Shown: positions 35,127 to 46,143 of the stretch, piece after piece | Numbering within the stretch: the stretch's first letter is position 1 | Layout of the letters: every line of letters starts with the position of its first letter | DNA from: Phorcus lineatus | Taxonomy: Eukaryota > Mollusca > Gastropoda > Trochida > Trochidae | NCBI GenBank assembly: GCA_921293015.1 | Contig: OV121088.1 | Coordinates: 26,635,645 to 26,699,644, forward strand | Length of the DNA stretch: 64,000 nucleotides | Reading direction: 5' to 3' | The notes under the pieces: generated by a model | What the model was told of the DNA's origin: nothing | What the model saw: only the letters and a program-made list of their open reading frames with translations | Databases searched by the model: none | Position numbers and translations under genes: made by a program

Positions 35127-37202
35127 ATTCTGGGATTCGGGTGTGGCGCTCCCTCCTGCGTGAGAAGGTCCGGCCTCCCCGACAATAGTACAGGAGGTCG
35201 AACGAGAAATCTGAGTAGTAACGGAAACCAACTCTGCGCTGTCCACAGAGGTGCCATGAGCACCAACAGGACAGGCTGTTGGCTGGCTACCTGCGACAGA
35301 ACCCTGGGTATCAAAGGTATCGGTGGGAAAGCCCACAGCACCCTTCCCCCCCAGTCTATCGCGAAGGCATCGTGAGCCAGAGCTGCTAGATCTGGGATCC
35401 TGGAGCAATACACAGGCGTCTGTTTGTTCACTGACGACGCAAACAGATCCACCTGGAACGACCCGTACAACTGGGAGATAGTTTCGAATATCCCCCGGTG
35501 GAGCATCCACTCGTGTGGAGCCAGCATGCGACGTGACAATGCATCGGCTCGGATGTTGTCCACGCCCGGGAGATACACTGGTATCACCTGAATGCTGTAC
35601 CGGTCGCACCAGAGTAGGAACTGCCACGCCTCCTCTAGGAGAGTAGGTGACACTGTTCCTCCCTGCTTCAGGATGTATGACATGGCGGTCTGGTTGTCCA
35701 TCTCCAGGCGGACCACCTGACCCCAAAGGTACGGCAGGAACCAGCTGAAGACATTCCTGACCGCCCTCAGTTCCAACACATTTATGTGCCATTGGGATTC
35801 GTCCAGAGACCACAGGCTCGAGGCTGAGTGATCTCCCAGGACTCCCCCCCCAGCCTGAGAGAGAAGCGTCTGTTTGCACTGTGGCTGTCACACGAGGCTT
35901 TTCCAAGGGCAGACCCCTGGTCAAGTTGTCCTCGGACTGCCACCATTCCAGATGAGTGGGAAGCCACCCTGGAATGGTCACCGGCTTCTCTAGACTCTCG
36001 GCATGCGACCACAGCCCCGCTAGAGCATGCTGTATCGGTCGCATCCTCAACCGAGCCCTCCAGACCACATCGACTGTAGCTGCCATGTCCCCCAGCAGCC
36101 TTAGCCACATACGTGCCGGGTGCGTCGGGGTTTGGAGAAAAAACGTCGTGGTCTGGCATACTTTGGCCACACGGTTTGGAGCCAGGGAAACCACCCCTGC
36201 TCCCGTGTCGAACCTGGCCCCCAAGAAAACCAGGTCCTGCACTGCTGTGAGGTCCGATTTCTTGAGGTTGATTATCCACCCCAGCCTTTCCAGGATCCTG
36301 CGAATGGCTTGTGTGGGTTCCTGATTCTCCTGACAACCCAAGGCCCTGATCAACCAGTCGTCCAGGTACGGGTGACAGACCCTGCCCTGTGACCTGGCCA
36401 CCTGTGCCGGAATCAGCATCAGTTTGGTGAACACCCTTGGCGCCGTAGCGATGCCGAAGGGGAGCACACGAAACTGGTAACAAACCCCGTCGAAAGCAAA
36501 CCTGAGGTATTGCCTGAACTGGGGATGCATGGGTACGTGGAGATAGGCATCTTTGAGGTCGATAGACAAAAGCCAATCCCCCACTTCTACCGATGATATC
36601 ACAGATCTCAGAGTTTCCATCTTGAACGACGGTATCTCCAACATCTTGTTGAGACCTTTCAAGTTCAGTATGGGCCGGAAGCCTCCGTCCTTCTTGGTCA
36701 CCAGGAAGTATGTCGAGTAAAACCCGCTTTCTTCCTGGCCCTCCGGAACAATCTCTACGGCCGCTTTGTCGAGCAGAGCTACGACTTCGGCGCGAAGAAC
36801 TTCCGCCTTCTCCGGGGAGGATGGCACCGGGGTGCGCCTCACTCCGGTAAAAGAAGGTGGCCCAATCTTCCAGCGAGGCAAATGTCCGTCCCTGAGCGTG
36901 GACAGGACCCAGGGGTTGGACGTGGCCTCTTCCCATTCCGAGAGGAACCGGGACAGCCTGCCTCCTACTGGAACCTGCGGGAGAAGGCAAGAGACGTTCG
37001 ACTCTGGCGGCACTCCGGCCCCCTGTCGAGACGTCAGCAAGATAGGAACATGGGGGATTAGGTGCCCTGGTTGGGGCCCCTGTTCCCCCGAAAAGGCTGC
37101 TGCTGGCCCTTGGCCTGCAGCTTGCCCTTGGCCTTGCCCTTCTTGCCTTTCCCCTTCCCCTGGTACTGACCCCCACCACCTCCGCCAAGCGGCAGCTGCC
37201 AC
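34943..37202 (-). pseudogene. DIRS reverse transcriptase/RNase H/methyltransferase-like ORF2, one frameshift
   Basis: Frame one, from about 37,202 to 35,850, carries the reverse transcriptase: LVTKKDGGFRPILNLKGLN, LSIDLKDAYLHVPMHP, PFGIATAPRVFTKL and the YLDDWLI active site. The RNase H starts at VQTDASLSGWGG. At a run of eight G (35,844-35,851) the frame is lost, and RNase H continues in another frame (VLELRAVRNVF, LEMDNQTAMSYI, GVDNIRADALSR). After it comes the DIRS methyltransferase-like region (QVDLFASSVN, then AFPPIPLIPRVL), ending at 34,943. Seven G would keep the frame. Without the shift the product would be the bifunctional polymerase that copies the element's RNA. The first part overlaps the end of ORF1 by 145 nt. 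Confidence 0.85.
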
Positions 37203-38904
37203 TTGGCAAAGGTTTTGGCAGGCGGTCCAGTGTGGAGGTCAGCCAGGGGGGAGGACTTTCGCTTCCAAACGTTGCCAAGGCCGCCTTTGACGCCCTTGAC
37301 CCGTGCCAGCTGGTCAGCGGTGTCCTTAATGACCGTCGCAGCCCCCGGGAACAAGGTGGAACCGAGTTCATAGGGGAGTGCGAGCAGTACATTCTGTGTT
37401 GACTGCGGCAGCTCCGAATGGTGCAACCACAGTCTGCGCAGCCCCATCACTGCACACATCACCTGGCTGGCTGCGCTCCTAATAGCGTCGCCAGACAGAT
37501 GACTTCCTACCTCCGCCAATTGCCTATGGAGCATAGCTGGAACGCTACGCTCCTTCCCTTCCCCAAGAGACTTAGCCTGGAGAGACCCCAGGTAAGCCCC
37601 ATGGACAGCCACGCGCAACTGCTGACAGCCGTTCCTGTAGCTCTCCTCAAAAGAGCGGAACAGCTGCCTAAGCAGCGACTCGTTAGACTTGAAGGGAGGC
37701 ACGCACCTGCCCCGGGCCCCCAAGGAGTCCGGGTTGACGGAGGCCAACACATCCGGGTCTGGCGACGGCACATCAAACAAACCCGCCTCCCCCAACGGAT
37801 ACCTCTTATTAAGCCCCGGCAAGTCGAAGCGCGAACGGGTACCCGAAAGGAGAGGGGAAATGAAATCAGCCGCCACCGAATCCAGAATGTGGAGACGCAC
37901 CTGGGAGGCCTTCCGCTGAGCGAAAGCTCCCCCCGGTAGCCGAAACCCCGATTCGTCTGCCTCCTTCTCAGGAACGACGACCTGAGGAAAGGCCTCTGCG
38001 AATTTCTCGCGGACCTCCCTCAGCGCCGTGGAAAACGGTAGGTCAGACGGGTCGTCATTCCCATCCCCCTCGACCTCCATCTCCCTCGACACCTCGGAGC
38101 CCTCCGTGGAGGACAAGGTGTCAGCGGGAGCGATCGGAACGGCAGACGAAGGAAGAAGAGGAATGCGGAACACCTCCCCGCCTTCCCTACTTCGTTCCAG
38201 AGAAGGAAGCGGACCACGGAGCCCAGGTGCGGGCCCCGACACCGAAGCGCCGGGACCTAATCTCTCTGGGGTACCGGTCCCAGCGGTCGGGGGGATCCGT
38301 ATAGTATTGCTCTTAGCGGCCTGGTAGGGACCCGGCCTAGGAGCACCGGCCGCCTGACGTAAACCCTGGACAAGGCCCGGGTCATTGTCAGTGCCGGCGT
38401 CGACAATGGTACCTAGTGTGCCAGTCGACGGGGCATCGGGGCCTGACCGGGTCGTCGATTCACGAAGCTCCTTGCGGAGCTCCGACATCAACTCCCCATC
38501 AGACCCTTCATTTGCCCCTTAATTATGGAATTAATATTGTCAAGTGAAGGTGTCAGTGTGTGGACCCTAGCTGAAGACAACCGGGCCCCCGAGTCCGAGT
38601 CAGACACTCCAGAGGAGTCCGACGGAACCCGGGGAGACACCGGTGTCTTGTCCCTAGCCTTACCTTTCACCTTTTGTTTAGAGGGAGGGGTACAAGCACG
38701 AATATTGCCGCCTGACTCCAAGACCCTTTTCATGAAGGCGGCATCTAGGGAACGGCGACGTCTGGTCCTAGTGGAGAACCCCGAACAGGTGCTGCACTCA
38801 GAGTCATCATGTCCGTCCTCCATCAGACAAGTCAGGCACAGCTCGTGTGCGTCAGCTTGGGGAAAATTCCCCCCGCAGTTAAAGCACCGCTTGAATGACT
38901 GCAA
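37058..38904 (-). pseudogene. DIRS gag-like ORF1, one frameshift
   Basis: The ATG at 38,904 opens a frame whose first 45 residues hold paired zinc-binding residues (C7/C10, H20/C23/C26, H32, C37/C40) and then a basic R-rich stretch. This frame stops at 38,488. The neighbouring frame is open upstream to just before that stop and continues with a protein-like sequence to 37,058, ending in a basic G/Q/K-rich tail (QGKGKGKKGKAKGK). The two parts join if a GGGG at about 38,515-38,519 had five G. The role, by analogy with other DIRS, is a nucleic-acid-binding structural protein. It is placed first in the transcript. Confidence 0.75.
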
Positions 38905-39494
38905 GAATCATACAAGGTGTTTTAACCCATAAGTAGACTAATATGTACCTATGTGTATACATATGTGATGCGCCTACACTAATATAAGAAGCCGCGAGAT
39001 TTTATAGTAATAAAATGCTAAGGCATCTTAATCAAGCAAGCCCATACAACATTCCTGCAATAAAAAGAGCATGAAAAAACACTGGCTTGCCCGTCAGAAA
39101 ACGAAAGTTTTGGCCAAGTTAAAAAACCAGGCACAAACGATCGTCCCAACGTAATAAGATGTATTTATCAAAAAATAACATCAAGTGCCAAACCAGATAC
39201 GAATTCCATACCAAAGATTGAGCATTTCCCTCTAGTCGGGAAAAAATCTTTCGAGAATTCGTCATGTTTGTCCATTTTCCAACCCATACCGCGAGCACGT
39301 GGCCACGACAGGTTTGAAAAATCCCTAAGTCACAACGCGAGAATGCGAAAATGCGAACCTATTCTATTGCTAGATAGAATAAAAGTTACCACACATACAG
39401 TCTCTTTGTCCATGTCAGTTTTCTTAAAGTGGAACTCAGTTCAAAACTTAGCAAAATCTTCAGCTCGAAAGCACGTCTTCACTGTGTGATGACA

Positions 39495-39694
39495 GATTGA
39501 TAAGTGGTTTGCTAATAGAGTTACCGGCCCTGGCGGAACGGTTATCGCCAGGGTAGGGGGCCCTGTTAGGGTGGTGAAAAGTACAAAAACACGTTTTAGT
39601 GGTTTTTTGTATATTTTTTATTTAAAAAATAGTCACAACCTGTCATATAGCAAAAGATACAGATTTTTATGCAGTAAGTACCCCAAGGAGGATC
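39495..39694 (-). repeat. DIRS inverted terminal repeat (element 5' side)
   Basis: Inverted counterpart of 33,347-33,546, followed by the short right outer end (GATCCCTTCTGAAAAAGAATC) to 39,711. Confidence 0.92.
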
Positions 39695-40066
39695 CCTTCT
39701 GAAAAAGAATCCAAATGTTTACTTCCGGGAAAACTTGGCGACAGGTATCGTTACCACTTCAAAACTTGAATACGTTTGCTGCAAGGTGCATGTAGATTTG
39801 CATTTTTGCTACTGCTAAGTCGATGTGCGCGAAAATTAAACCCTGCGAATCAGTCATTTTTAATGTTTGCGCGAAAATAACACCCCACGAAAATAAATGA
39901 TTTTACAGTATACACTGAAGCCTCACACCAAATTAGGTTACCCTACATGAACTGTTGAGAAAAAGCTGTAACACAAGCATGCACACACATAAGGTTGAAC
40001 GGAGCTCAAACCTTTATCTTCCTTCCATCTGAGTTATTTTCTTTAACTTCTGACAAGTTTACTTAC

Positions 40067-40221
40067 AGTAACATTCTTCGGCAGATAGACAACCTCCATT
40101 ATCTTCCTGTCTCCAGCGTAACCTCTGAGTGTCTCTTTGCCATCAGTTAGTCTGCTGGATGTGTCAGAATAAAGATGGAATACAAACTGTGTTTCCAATC
40201 TACTCTTTTTAGTCGGCCCCC
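40067..40221 (-). CDS. PARP14-like gene, exon after the macro domain
   Basis: The acceptor is ACATTTCAG and the donor is ACT|GTAAGT on the minus strand. The 155-nt exon completes a phase-1 codon (GG|P) and ends in phase 0, encoding PTKKSRLETQFVFHLYSD... to ...VVYLPKNVT. No named domain is recognised. It joins the macro-domain end (44,663) to the KH-like exon (23,777) across a 16 kb intron full of mobile elements. Confidence 0.7.
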
Positions 40222-41500
40222 CTGAAATGTTTGAAGAGAAGAATACAAATCACTGAAAAAGTTCAAGTATGATGGATTGGTTTGTAATAAAGGGTTAACG
40301 CTAGTTCATATCTTCATCAGATCTTTCTATACACATCATATAAAGCAACTATGAACATAGAAAATAAACTCAGAATTGGAACAACAATACCCAATTGGAT
40401 ACATTTAAAAGCTGAATTTATCAGACCAAAATCAAATGTCAAAAGTCAGTAATAATATCAGGAGTTAAAAATGGAGTAGGGCTAACATGACAGAGATACA
40501 TTTATAGAGCTGAACAGCATGTGGACAGTAAGGACAAGGTAACCAATAGAGTCCATCATTTGAGCAATGGAAGGCTGACTGATTGGCAAGGTTTATCCTC
40601 TTCATATCACGTGCAAAGTAACGAAAGTTATAATAGGATATGGAAGATGGCATGTCCCTCCATTTCATGGCACGAAGTGTTTTATTGGTAAGAGATCTGG
40701 AGAATTTTCAGGTTGCTATTGCAACCCTAGCCATAAGAAAATGGTCCTTTCCATCTCATAAAATTGACAAACTTGAGTTTATAGGATGACTAGAACGTCT
40801 ATTTGTCATAGTATTTTACAGTCATGGTAACCATACAGGTTGAAGTGGTTAAGTGACTCTGAGGTGTTTGTGCTTACCGTGTAATCTATAAATAGATACC
40901 ATTAAACTGTTGACACTTGTCGTAATCAAGCCTTTGAAGGGAGTGTAGAAGTGATATACTGAAGGGAGACCATATTTTCTGGGATAACAACTTCCTTATT
41001 GTGAAATTCAAAGTAAATGTTTAATCCTTCATCAGCTGCACTCAGTGACATTTCGACAGGGTAACATGATCAAATCTAAAACTGACATTGAAAATTTCTG
41101 ACAGTTTTTGGATGGTTGAGGCACAGTTTTCTGTCATGAACGTGTCCACTGACCTCTTTAACCGTTAAAGAAAGAAGCAGGATAGAAAATACAATTTCAA
41201 CAACCAGTGGGAATCCAACCAAGGACCTACAGGTTGAGTCAGACACTCTACCCATTCAGCAAAAGGGATATCCCACAAGCCAAAGCCTGTAAGAACTAGA
41301 AAGTGTTTTTACTCATAAAAACAGATGTTTCCCCCGTACACCTTTTCAGCATATTTGTTTTTAAAAAAAATATCTTAACAGTTTTTTTAAACTCAAATAA
41401 AATTTTGAATTTTTCTATAAAACAACATTAACTTTAGGTTTTTGTTAATGAACATCTCCACAGTTTTGACAAAATAATAACTACATATGATTCAATTTAA
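40222..41500. other. Intronic AT-rich DNA, nothing recognised
   Basis: No exon or mobile element could be supported here. Confidence 0.3.
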
Positions 41501-41504
41501 GATT

Positions 41505-42870
41505 AAGAAAATATAAAATTGAAAAAGAAGTTGAAACCCCCAAGAGGCACATCTATATAATATGAAGGGGTTGTGTACCAAATTTGGTGAGGATTGGTCA
41601 TGTATAGTTTCAAAGTTATGCTCTGGAAACTAACCCTATCCTTTAAAATGAATAAGTCCAAACTGTTACCAGGGAAAAAAAAAGAATTGAAAAAGAAGTT
41701 AAAAACCCCAAAAGGCACATCTACATGATATGAAGGGGTTGTGTACCAAATTTGGTGAAGATTGGTCATGTAGTTTCAGAGTTGTGCTCCACAAATTAAC
41801 ACTACCCTTCAAATTGACTAAGTCAAAACTGTTGCTATGGGAAAAAAATTAAAACATAGAGCCATGGGCTCTGTAGCTCATCAGACTTTTGATAGAAATA
41901 GGTGTTTGGGTTTAGACCATGGGGTCATGGGCAGTGTAGGAAAGATAGCCTGTCCCAACGTCCAAGACGGGTAACTTTGGTTAAGGTCGGGCTGTAAAAT
42001 TATTTAGTCCGTCCTTGTGACGGGCCAAATTTGTCTAGGAAAGAAAACAACAATGTATTTCTTAAAAGTTATTCACAATCAAATAAAAAAGGCCCATTGC
42101 CATTTGGGGTCAAGGGGTCAACAAACCTACAATTCAGAATCCCCATTGTCCAAGGAGTCTACACACAACTATTAAGCTATCAAGACCTTTTGGAACTGGA
42201 GAAGAAGATGAAAGTAGGATTTTAAGGTTTTGACCCCTGTGACCCCATTTGGGGTCAATTAAGTGGTCACCAAACCTACAATTTAGAATCCCCAGTGTCC
42301 AAGGAGTCTTCACACAATTTTTCAGTTCTCTAGACCTTTTGGAACTAGGGAAAAAGATGAAATTAGGTTTTTTAGGTTTTGACCCCTGTGACCCCATTTG
42401 GGGTCATGGGGTCACCAAACCTACAATTTAAAATCTCCGTTGGCCAAGGAGTCTACATACAACTTTTCAGCTCTCTGGACCTTTTGGAACTGGAGAAGAA
42501 GATTAAAATAGATTTTTAAGGTTTTGACCCTTGTGACCCCATTTGGGGTCATGGGGTCACGAAATCTACAATTTAGAATCCCCATTTGCCAAGGAGTATG
42601 CACATAAAATTTCAGCTCTCTAGAGTCATTGGTTCTGGAGCAGTCCAAAAAGTGAAAAGTTTACGGACGGATGGACGGACGCCGGAAGCCATGCCATGCC
42701 ATAAGCCCATCGGGTCTTTCAGACCTGATGTGCTAAAAATTGAAAAAGAAGTAGTTGAAACCCCCACATCTACATGATATGAATGGGATATGTACCAACT
42801 TTGGTGAAGATTGGTCATGTAGTTTCAGAGTTGTGCTCTGGAAACTCAATCTCATTGAAATGAAATCTAA
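41505..42870 (+). mobile_element. Core-repeat element of about 168-bp units, split by an inserted Helentron-like element
   Basis: Units containing GGCACATCTACATGATATGAA and GAAGATTGGTCATGTAG occur at 41,505-41,856 (two units) and 42,736-42,870 (one unit), and again at 43,690-44,065. The sequence on either side of 41,857-42,735 is continuous when compared with the uninterrupted copy, so the element at 41,857-42,735 inserted into this array. Confidence 0.65.
41857..42735 (+). mobile_element. Helentron-like element with about four 145-bp core repeats
   Basis: The start reads TAGAGCCATGGGCTCTGTAG, with TAGCTCATCAG at 41,874-41,884. Core repeats of about 145 bp (GACCCCATTTGGGGTCA at 42,241, 42,390 and 42,535, plus an earlier one near 42,099) are followed by a short GGACGGATGGACGG run and a 3' hairpin (CATCGGGTCT-TTC-AGACCTGATG, 42,708-42,730). 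The end CTGATGTGCTA is the inverted counterpart of the 5' TAGCTCATCAG. A second copy is at 44,992-45,496. Confidence 0.75.
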
Positions 42871-43689
42871 TTGCTCCACTACATTACGCATGTAGATCTC
42901 ACCAGGCTCTGTTACATGAGTCGTCAGGTTTGCCTCTGACATAATTCAAATAAGCTGGCGAGTTGCATTTTGCTTGTACGCTTTTCAGATCTCGGAAACC
43001 AAAAACCTCTGAATATTATCCGAATCTCGAACTGCCTATATACCCAAATTCATATATTATGAACATTCAAATTACCCTAGCTCGGTTTGTTGGACAAACA
43101 AGTCAAATCGAAGCTATGGAGTTATCTTTCGCAAAGCAAAATCTGCATTCCTCAACGTTATTCTTTAGTAGACCGTATCAATCCCAATGCTTATTTCTGA
43201 AACAGTTACGTTGAATAAACGTTTCGTCTTTTAGTTTGTAGTAATCGTTGAATAATTTTTAATTTAGTGAAACAAATTACCCATAAACATGCTGAGACAC
43301 AAAAACAATCAAAACATGTACAAATACCAATACTAGGTTTTTTGATAATTATATATTAGTCATAAGCCACGTTTATATGCTATGAGATTGACCCTTGTTG
43401 CATCAAAGACTGAACATATGCAAATAACTTTCACCTGTTCTGTGTAAAATAAAAAAATTATAAGAGTTTCAACTTCTACTAGAAGAATTACTTGCAAGCT
43501 CTCTGAAGGCCACCAAGAGACGCGCATTGTGATTGCATGGTGGTATCTGCGGCAAGCCAATGAGATTTAGAGGTCAACTGAAGCAAAGGTTAACGTGACG
43601 GCTTGAGTAAGGGAGCCTAGTAAGATCTATAATCTGCGTAACATAGTGCAGCAATGATAGATTTTATTTTAATGAGATTGCCGGAAACT

Positions 43690-44065
43690 AACACTACCCT
43701 TCAAATTGAATAAGTCCAAACTGTTGCTATGGAAATTTTTCTTTAAAAATTGAAAAAGACGTTAAACCCCCAAAAGGCACATGTACATGATATGAATGGG
43801 ATATGTACCAAATTTGGTGATGATTGGTCATGTAGTTTCAGAGTTGTGCTCTGGAAACTAACACTACCCTTCAAATTGACTATAAGTCCAAACTGTTGCA
43901 ACGGAAATTTTTTTTTAAAAATTGAAAAAGAAGTTGAAACCCCCAGGCACATCTACATGATATGAAGAAGATGTATACCAAATTTTGTGAAGATTGGTCA
44001 AGTACTTTCAGAGTTATGCTCCGGAAACGCTCGTGAACACGACCCTTCGGGGGGAGACATAATTC
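43690..44065 (+). mobile_element. Core-repeat element, second copy of the 168-bp family
   Basis: Two units (GGTCATGTAGTTTCAGAG near 43,825 and a variant near 43,995) are followed by a 3' arm with ACCCTTCGGGGGGAG at about 44,042. That arm is missing from the copy at 41.5 kb. Its boundaries are approximate. Confidence 0.6.
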
Positions 44066-44255
44066 TTTGACCTCACTCTGCAAATGCTTCATTACTCAAG
44101 AACACCAAAGTTGACATATGACATTGATATTGGAAATGCAATTATCATTCCTGTTTGATTGTCTCAAGTACTTGCAACGTTCAAATCTATAGGGACATGG
44201 AAAGTGCAATTGTTAGATCTAAGAAAAGATTTGTTAGACTTTGGATCAAGAGGTC

Positions 44256-44516
44256 CAAGGTTAGAATCCTGACAGGGGCTCGTTAAGTTTGTCTGAAGGA
44301 GAGAACTGTTCCACATGAAGTAAGGTTTGGGTGAAATGCTACACTGAGTTTCAGCACAGTGCCACCAATGGTTTGTAGAACCACCTGATTCTCGCAGGTT
44401 TCACAGCAATACATGCCAAAATCGTGTTGTGGGATTTCTCTCTGCAATATATGCCATGATAGAAGTAAAATACTCTGAAAGTGGCATTGAACCCAAAATA
44501 ACCACCTCACCTCGAA
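44256..44516 (+). mobile_element. SINE-like repeat, copy 2, with a possible tRNA-type B box
   Basis: Shares ordered blocks with 15,621-15,818 (listed there) and ends GGCATTGAACCC...CACCTCACC. At its 5' side GGTTAGAATCC (44,259-44,269) resembles a polymerase III B box (GGTTCGANNCC). The 5' boundary is uncertain, and a tRNA origin is only suggested. Confidence 0.55.
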
Positions 44517-44662
44517 ACTGTACTGAATAAAAAGACGCAGTGTGCATATAATATATTACGAAAACAAATTTGTCTACATATTTCATTTCAGATGTAAACT
44601 TACTGGTTTATTACATATTTCAAAATTTTAAAAATGTCAAGCTGTAATTAATGAATTATTAC

Positions 44663-44812
44663 CCTTTAAAGACACAAACTTCCTACAGAAGACATCAGCT
44701 TGTGACTTGTCATAAATCATCACTGAAACATCCTCAACTGTCTTACTTGCCATACGGTCAAGCATAAGCAATGCACTGTAGAGATCAGCTGCCATTTTCT
44801 CAGCTGTGTCTC
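44663..44812 (-). CDS. PARP14-like gene, exon encoding the end of the macro domain
   Basis: The acceptor is TTCATTTCAG and the donor is G|GTAATA on the minus strand. The 150-nt exon runs from phase 1 to phase 1 and encodes GDTAEKMAADLYSALL... to ...VFCRKFVSLK. The AA...L helix and the VSVMIYD-x4-DVF strand-helix match the C-terminal portion of a macro domain. Confidence 0.8.
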
Positions 44813-44991
44813 CTGAAATGAACAAAAATAATTGGACTGATATAGCAAGTAGAAACTGACCTTTGAAGAGTTAATCTAAATATGAAGTATTTTTAGCAAT
44901 GAAAAATATATATATATATACATTAATATCTATGTAAAATGAATCTGGATTTTCCCCTCATTTCTATCATTTCCTGTTGAAGATTAAAAAT

Positions 44992-45496
44992 TAGAGCCAT
45001 GGGCTCTGTAGCTCATCAGACTTTTGATAGAAATAGGTGTTTGGGTTAAGACCATGGGATCATGGGCAGTGTAGGAAAGATAGCCTGTCCCAACGTCCAA
45101 GTTATTCACAATCAAATTAAAAATGCCCATTGCCCATTTGGGGTCAAGGGGTCACCAAACCTACAATTCAGAATTCCCATTGTCCAAGGAGTCTACACAC
45201 AACTATTAAGCTATCAAGACCTTTTGGAACTGGAGAAGAAGATGAAAGTAGGATTTTAAGGTTTTGACCCCTGTGACCCCATTTGGGGTCAAGTGGTCAC
45301 CAAACCTACAATTTAAAATCCCCATTTGTCAAGGAGTATGCACATAAAATTTCAGCTCTTTAGAGTCATTGGTTCTGGAGAAGAAGTCGAAAAAGTGAAA
45401 AGTTTACGGATGGACGGATGGATGGACAGACGGACGGACGCCGGACGCCTTGCCATGCCATAAGCCCATCGGGTCTTTCAGACCTGATGAGCTAAA
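44992..45496 (+). mobile_element. Helentron-like element, shorter copy with two core repeats
   Basis: Same ends as 41,857-42,735 (TAGAGCCATGGGCTCTG start; hairpin at 45,467-45,489; CTGATGAGCTA end), but only about two core repeats. Its GACGGACGGACG run lies at about 45,411-45,440. Here the 11-bp subterminal inverted repeat is perfect (TAGCTCATCAG / CTGATGAGCTA). Confidence 0.78.
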
Positions 45497-46143
45497 AATG
45501 TGAAAAATTGAAGATAATGCCAATAAGCCAATCCGTCTTTTCAGGTCTGATGAGCAAAAGATATTACATAGATGATACATAATTGATAGACAATTTTGTC
45601 ATGTTTTGTTTTTTTAAACCACAAAAGTTGGATGTAAACTATGGCTGTTTCTAACAGAATTTGTGTTCATGTAGAATTGCTCACTAAACTAGATTTCTTA
45701 GTCCTAGCATAGAGTAAAATTTCAAGTGACCTACAGTATCATTAACAAATATTATTTTGTTTTGATACATGCCAGCAGCCACAATATCATAATTAAGTGC
45801 TGATCACTGTAATTTTACTTGCATGCTCATCCCTGAACGCAAAATAATCCTAATAATATGTAACATGATAATCAAGCAAATACCTTTTATCATGTTCAGG
45901 GAATTTAGTACATATATAATGTTCCAAAATTTTTCATTCAAGTTACATATATTCTTGTAATATGACCTATTCAAATTACCAAATTATTTTTTCTTTTTGT
46001 CTGTTCCAGAAAAGTTTCCAAAATTATATTTGAATCATTCGCATGCATTATTGCAAGGTTTTTGATCAAAGCTTATGGCTGAAACTGTTTTGTCACAAAG
46101 TTTTAAAAGTTAGCTAAGAAATGGTAAATTTCAGGGCATCATT
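45497..46143. other. Intronic AT-rich DNA, nothing recognised
   Basis: A short GGTCTGATGAGC echo of the preceding element's end lies near 45,544. Nothing else is supported. Confidence 0.3.

Larger units (their letters stand above)
33310..39711 (-). mobile_element. DIRS-type tyrosine-recombinase retrotransposon, nearly complete
   Basis: The 6.4 kb element is transcribed on the minus strand and is much more GC-rich than its surroundings. Inverted terminal repeats of about 200 bp lie at 33,347-33,546 and 39,495-39,694. An internal complementary region at 33,585-33,684 pairs with the outermost sequence of both ends. The coding order is gag-like ORF1, reverse transcriptase/RNase H/methyltransferase-like ORF2 and an overlapping tyrosine recombinase ORF3. 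This is the DIRS-1 plan, in which integration is by the recombinase and the internal complementary region templates a circular DNA. ORF1 and ORF2 are each interrupted at a G run. Confidence 0.92.
25690..39908. mobile_element. Inverted-repeat pair with TA flanks enclosing the nested Harbinger and DIRS elements
   Basis: The left end at 25,690 reads CTGTAAAATCAT and continues into ATTTTGCGGGGGTTTAATTTTCG. The right end at 39,908 is the inverted counterpart (...AAATAAATGATTTTACAG). TA lies immediately outside each end (25,688-25,689 and 39,909-39,910), as for Tc1/mariner-type miniature elements. The likely history is a miniature element of a few hundred bases (now 25,690-26,043, 33,194-33,309 and 39,712-39,908) into which Harbinger and DIRS inserted. 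That history is inference. Confidence 0.55.

Noticed and set aside
34056-37202. A single 1,048-aa reverse transcriptase-recombinase fusion protein
   Set aside because: The middle third has no protein-family character, while another frame over the same DNA encodes RNase H and the methyltransferase-like region. The long frame is the result of one extra G at 35,844-35,851.
35782-37392. 536-aa minus-strand ORF inside the DIRS element
   Set aside because: It is a GC-rich shadow of the reverse transcriptase frame, rich in S, R and P with no motifs of its own.
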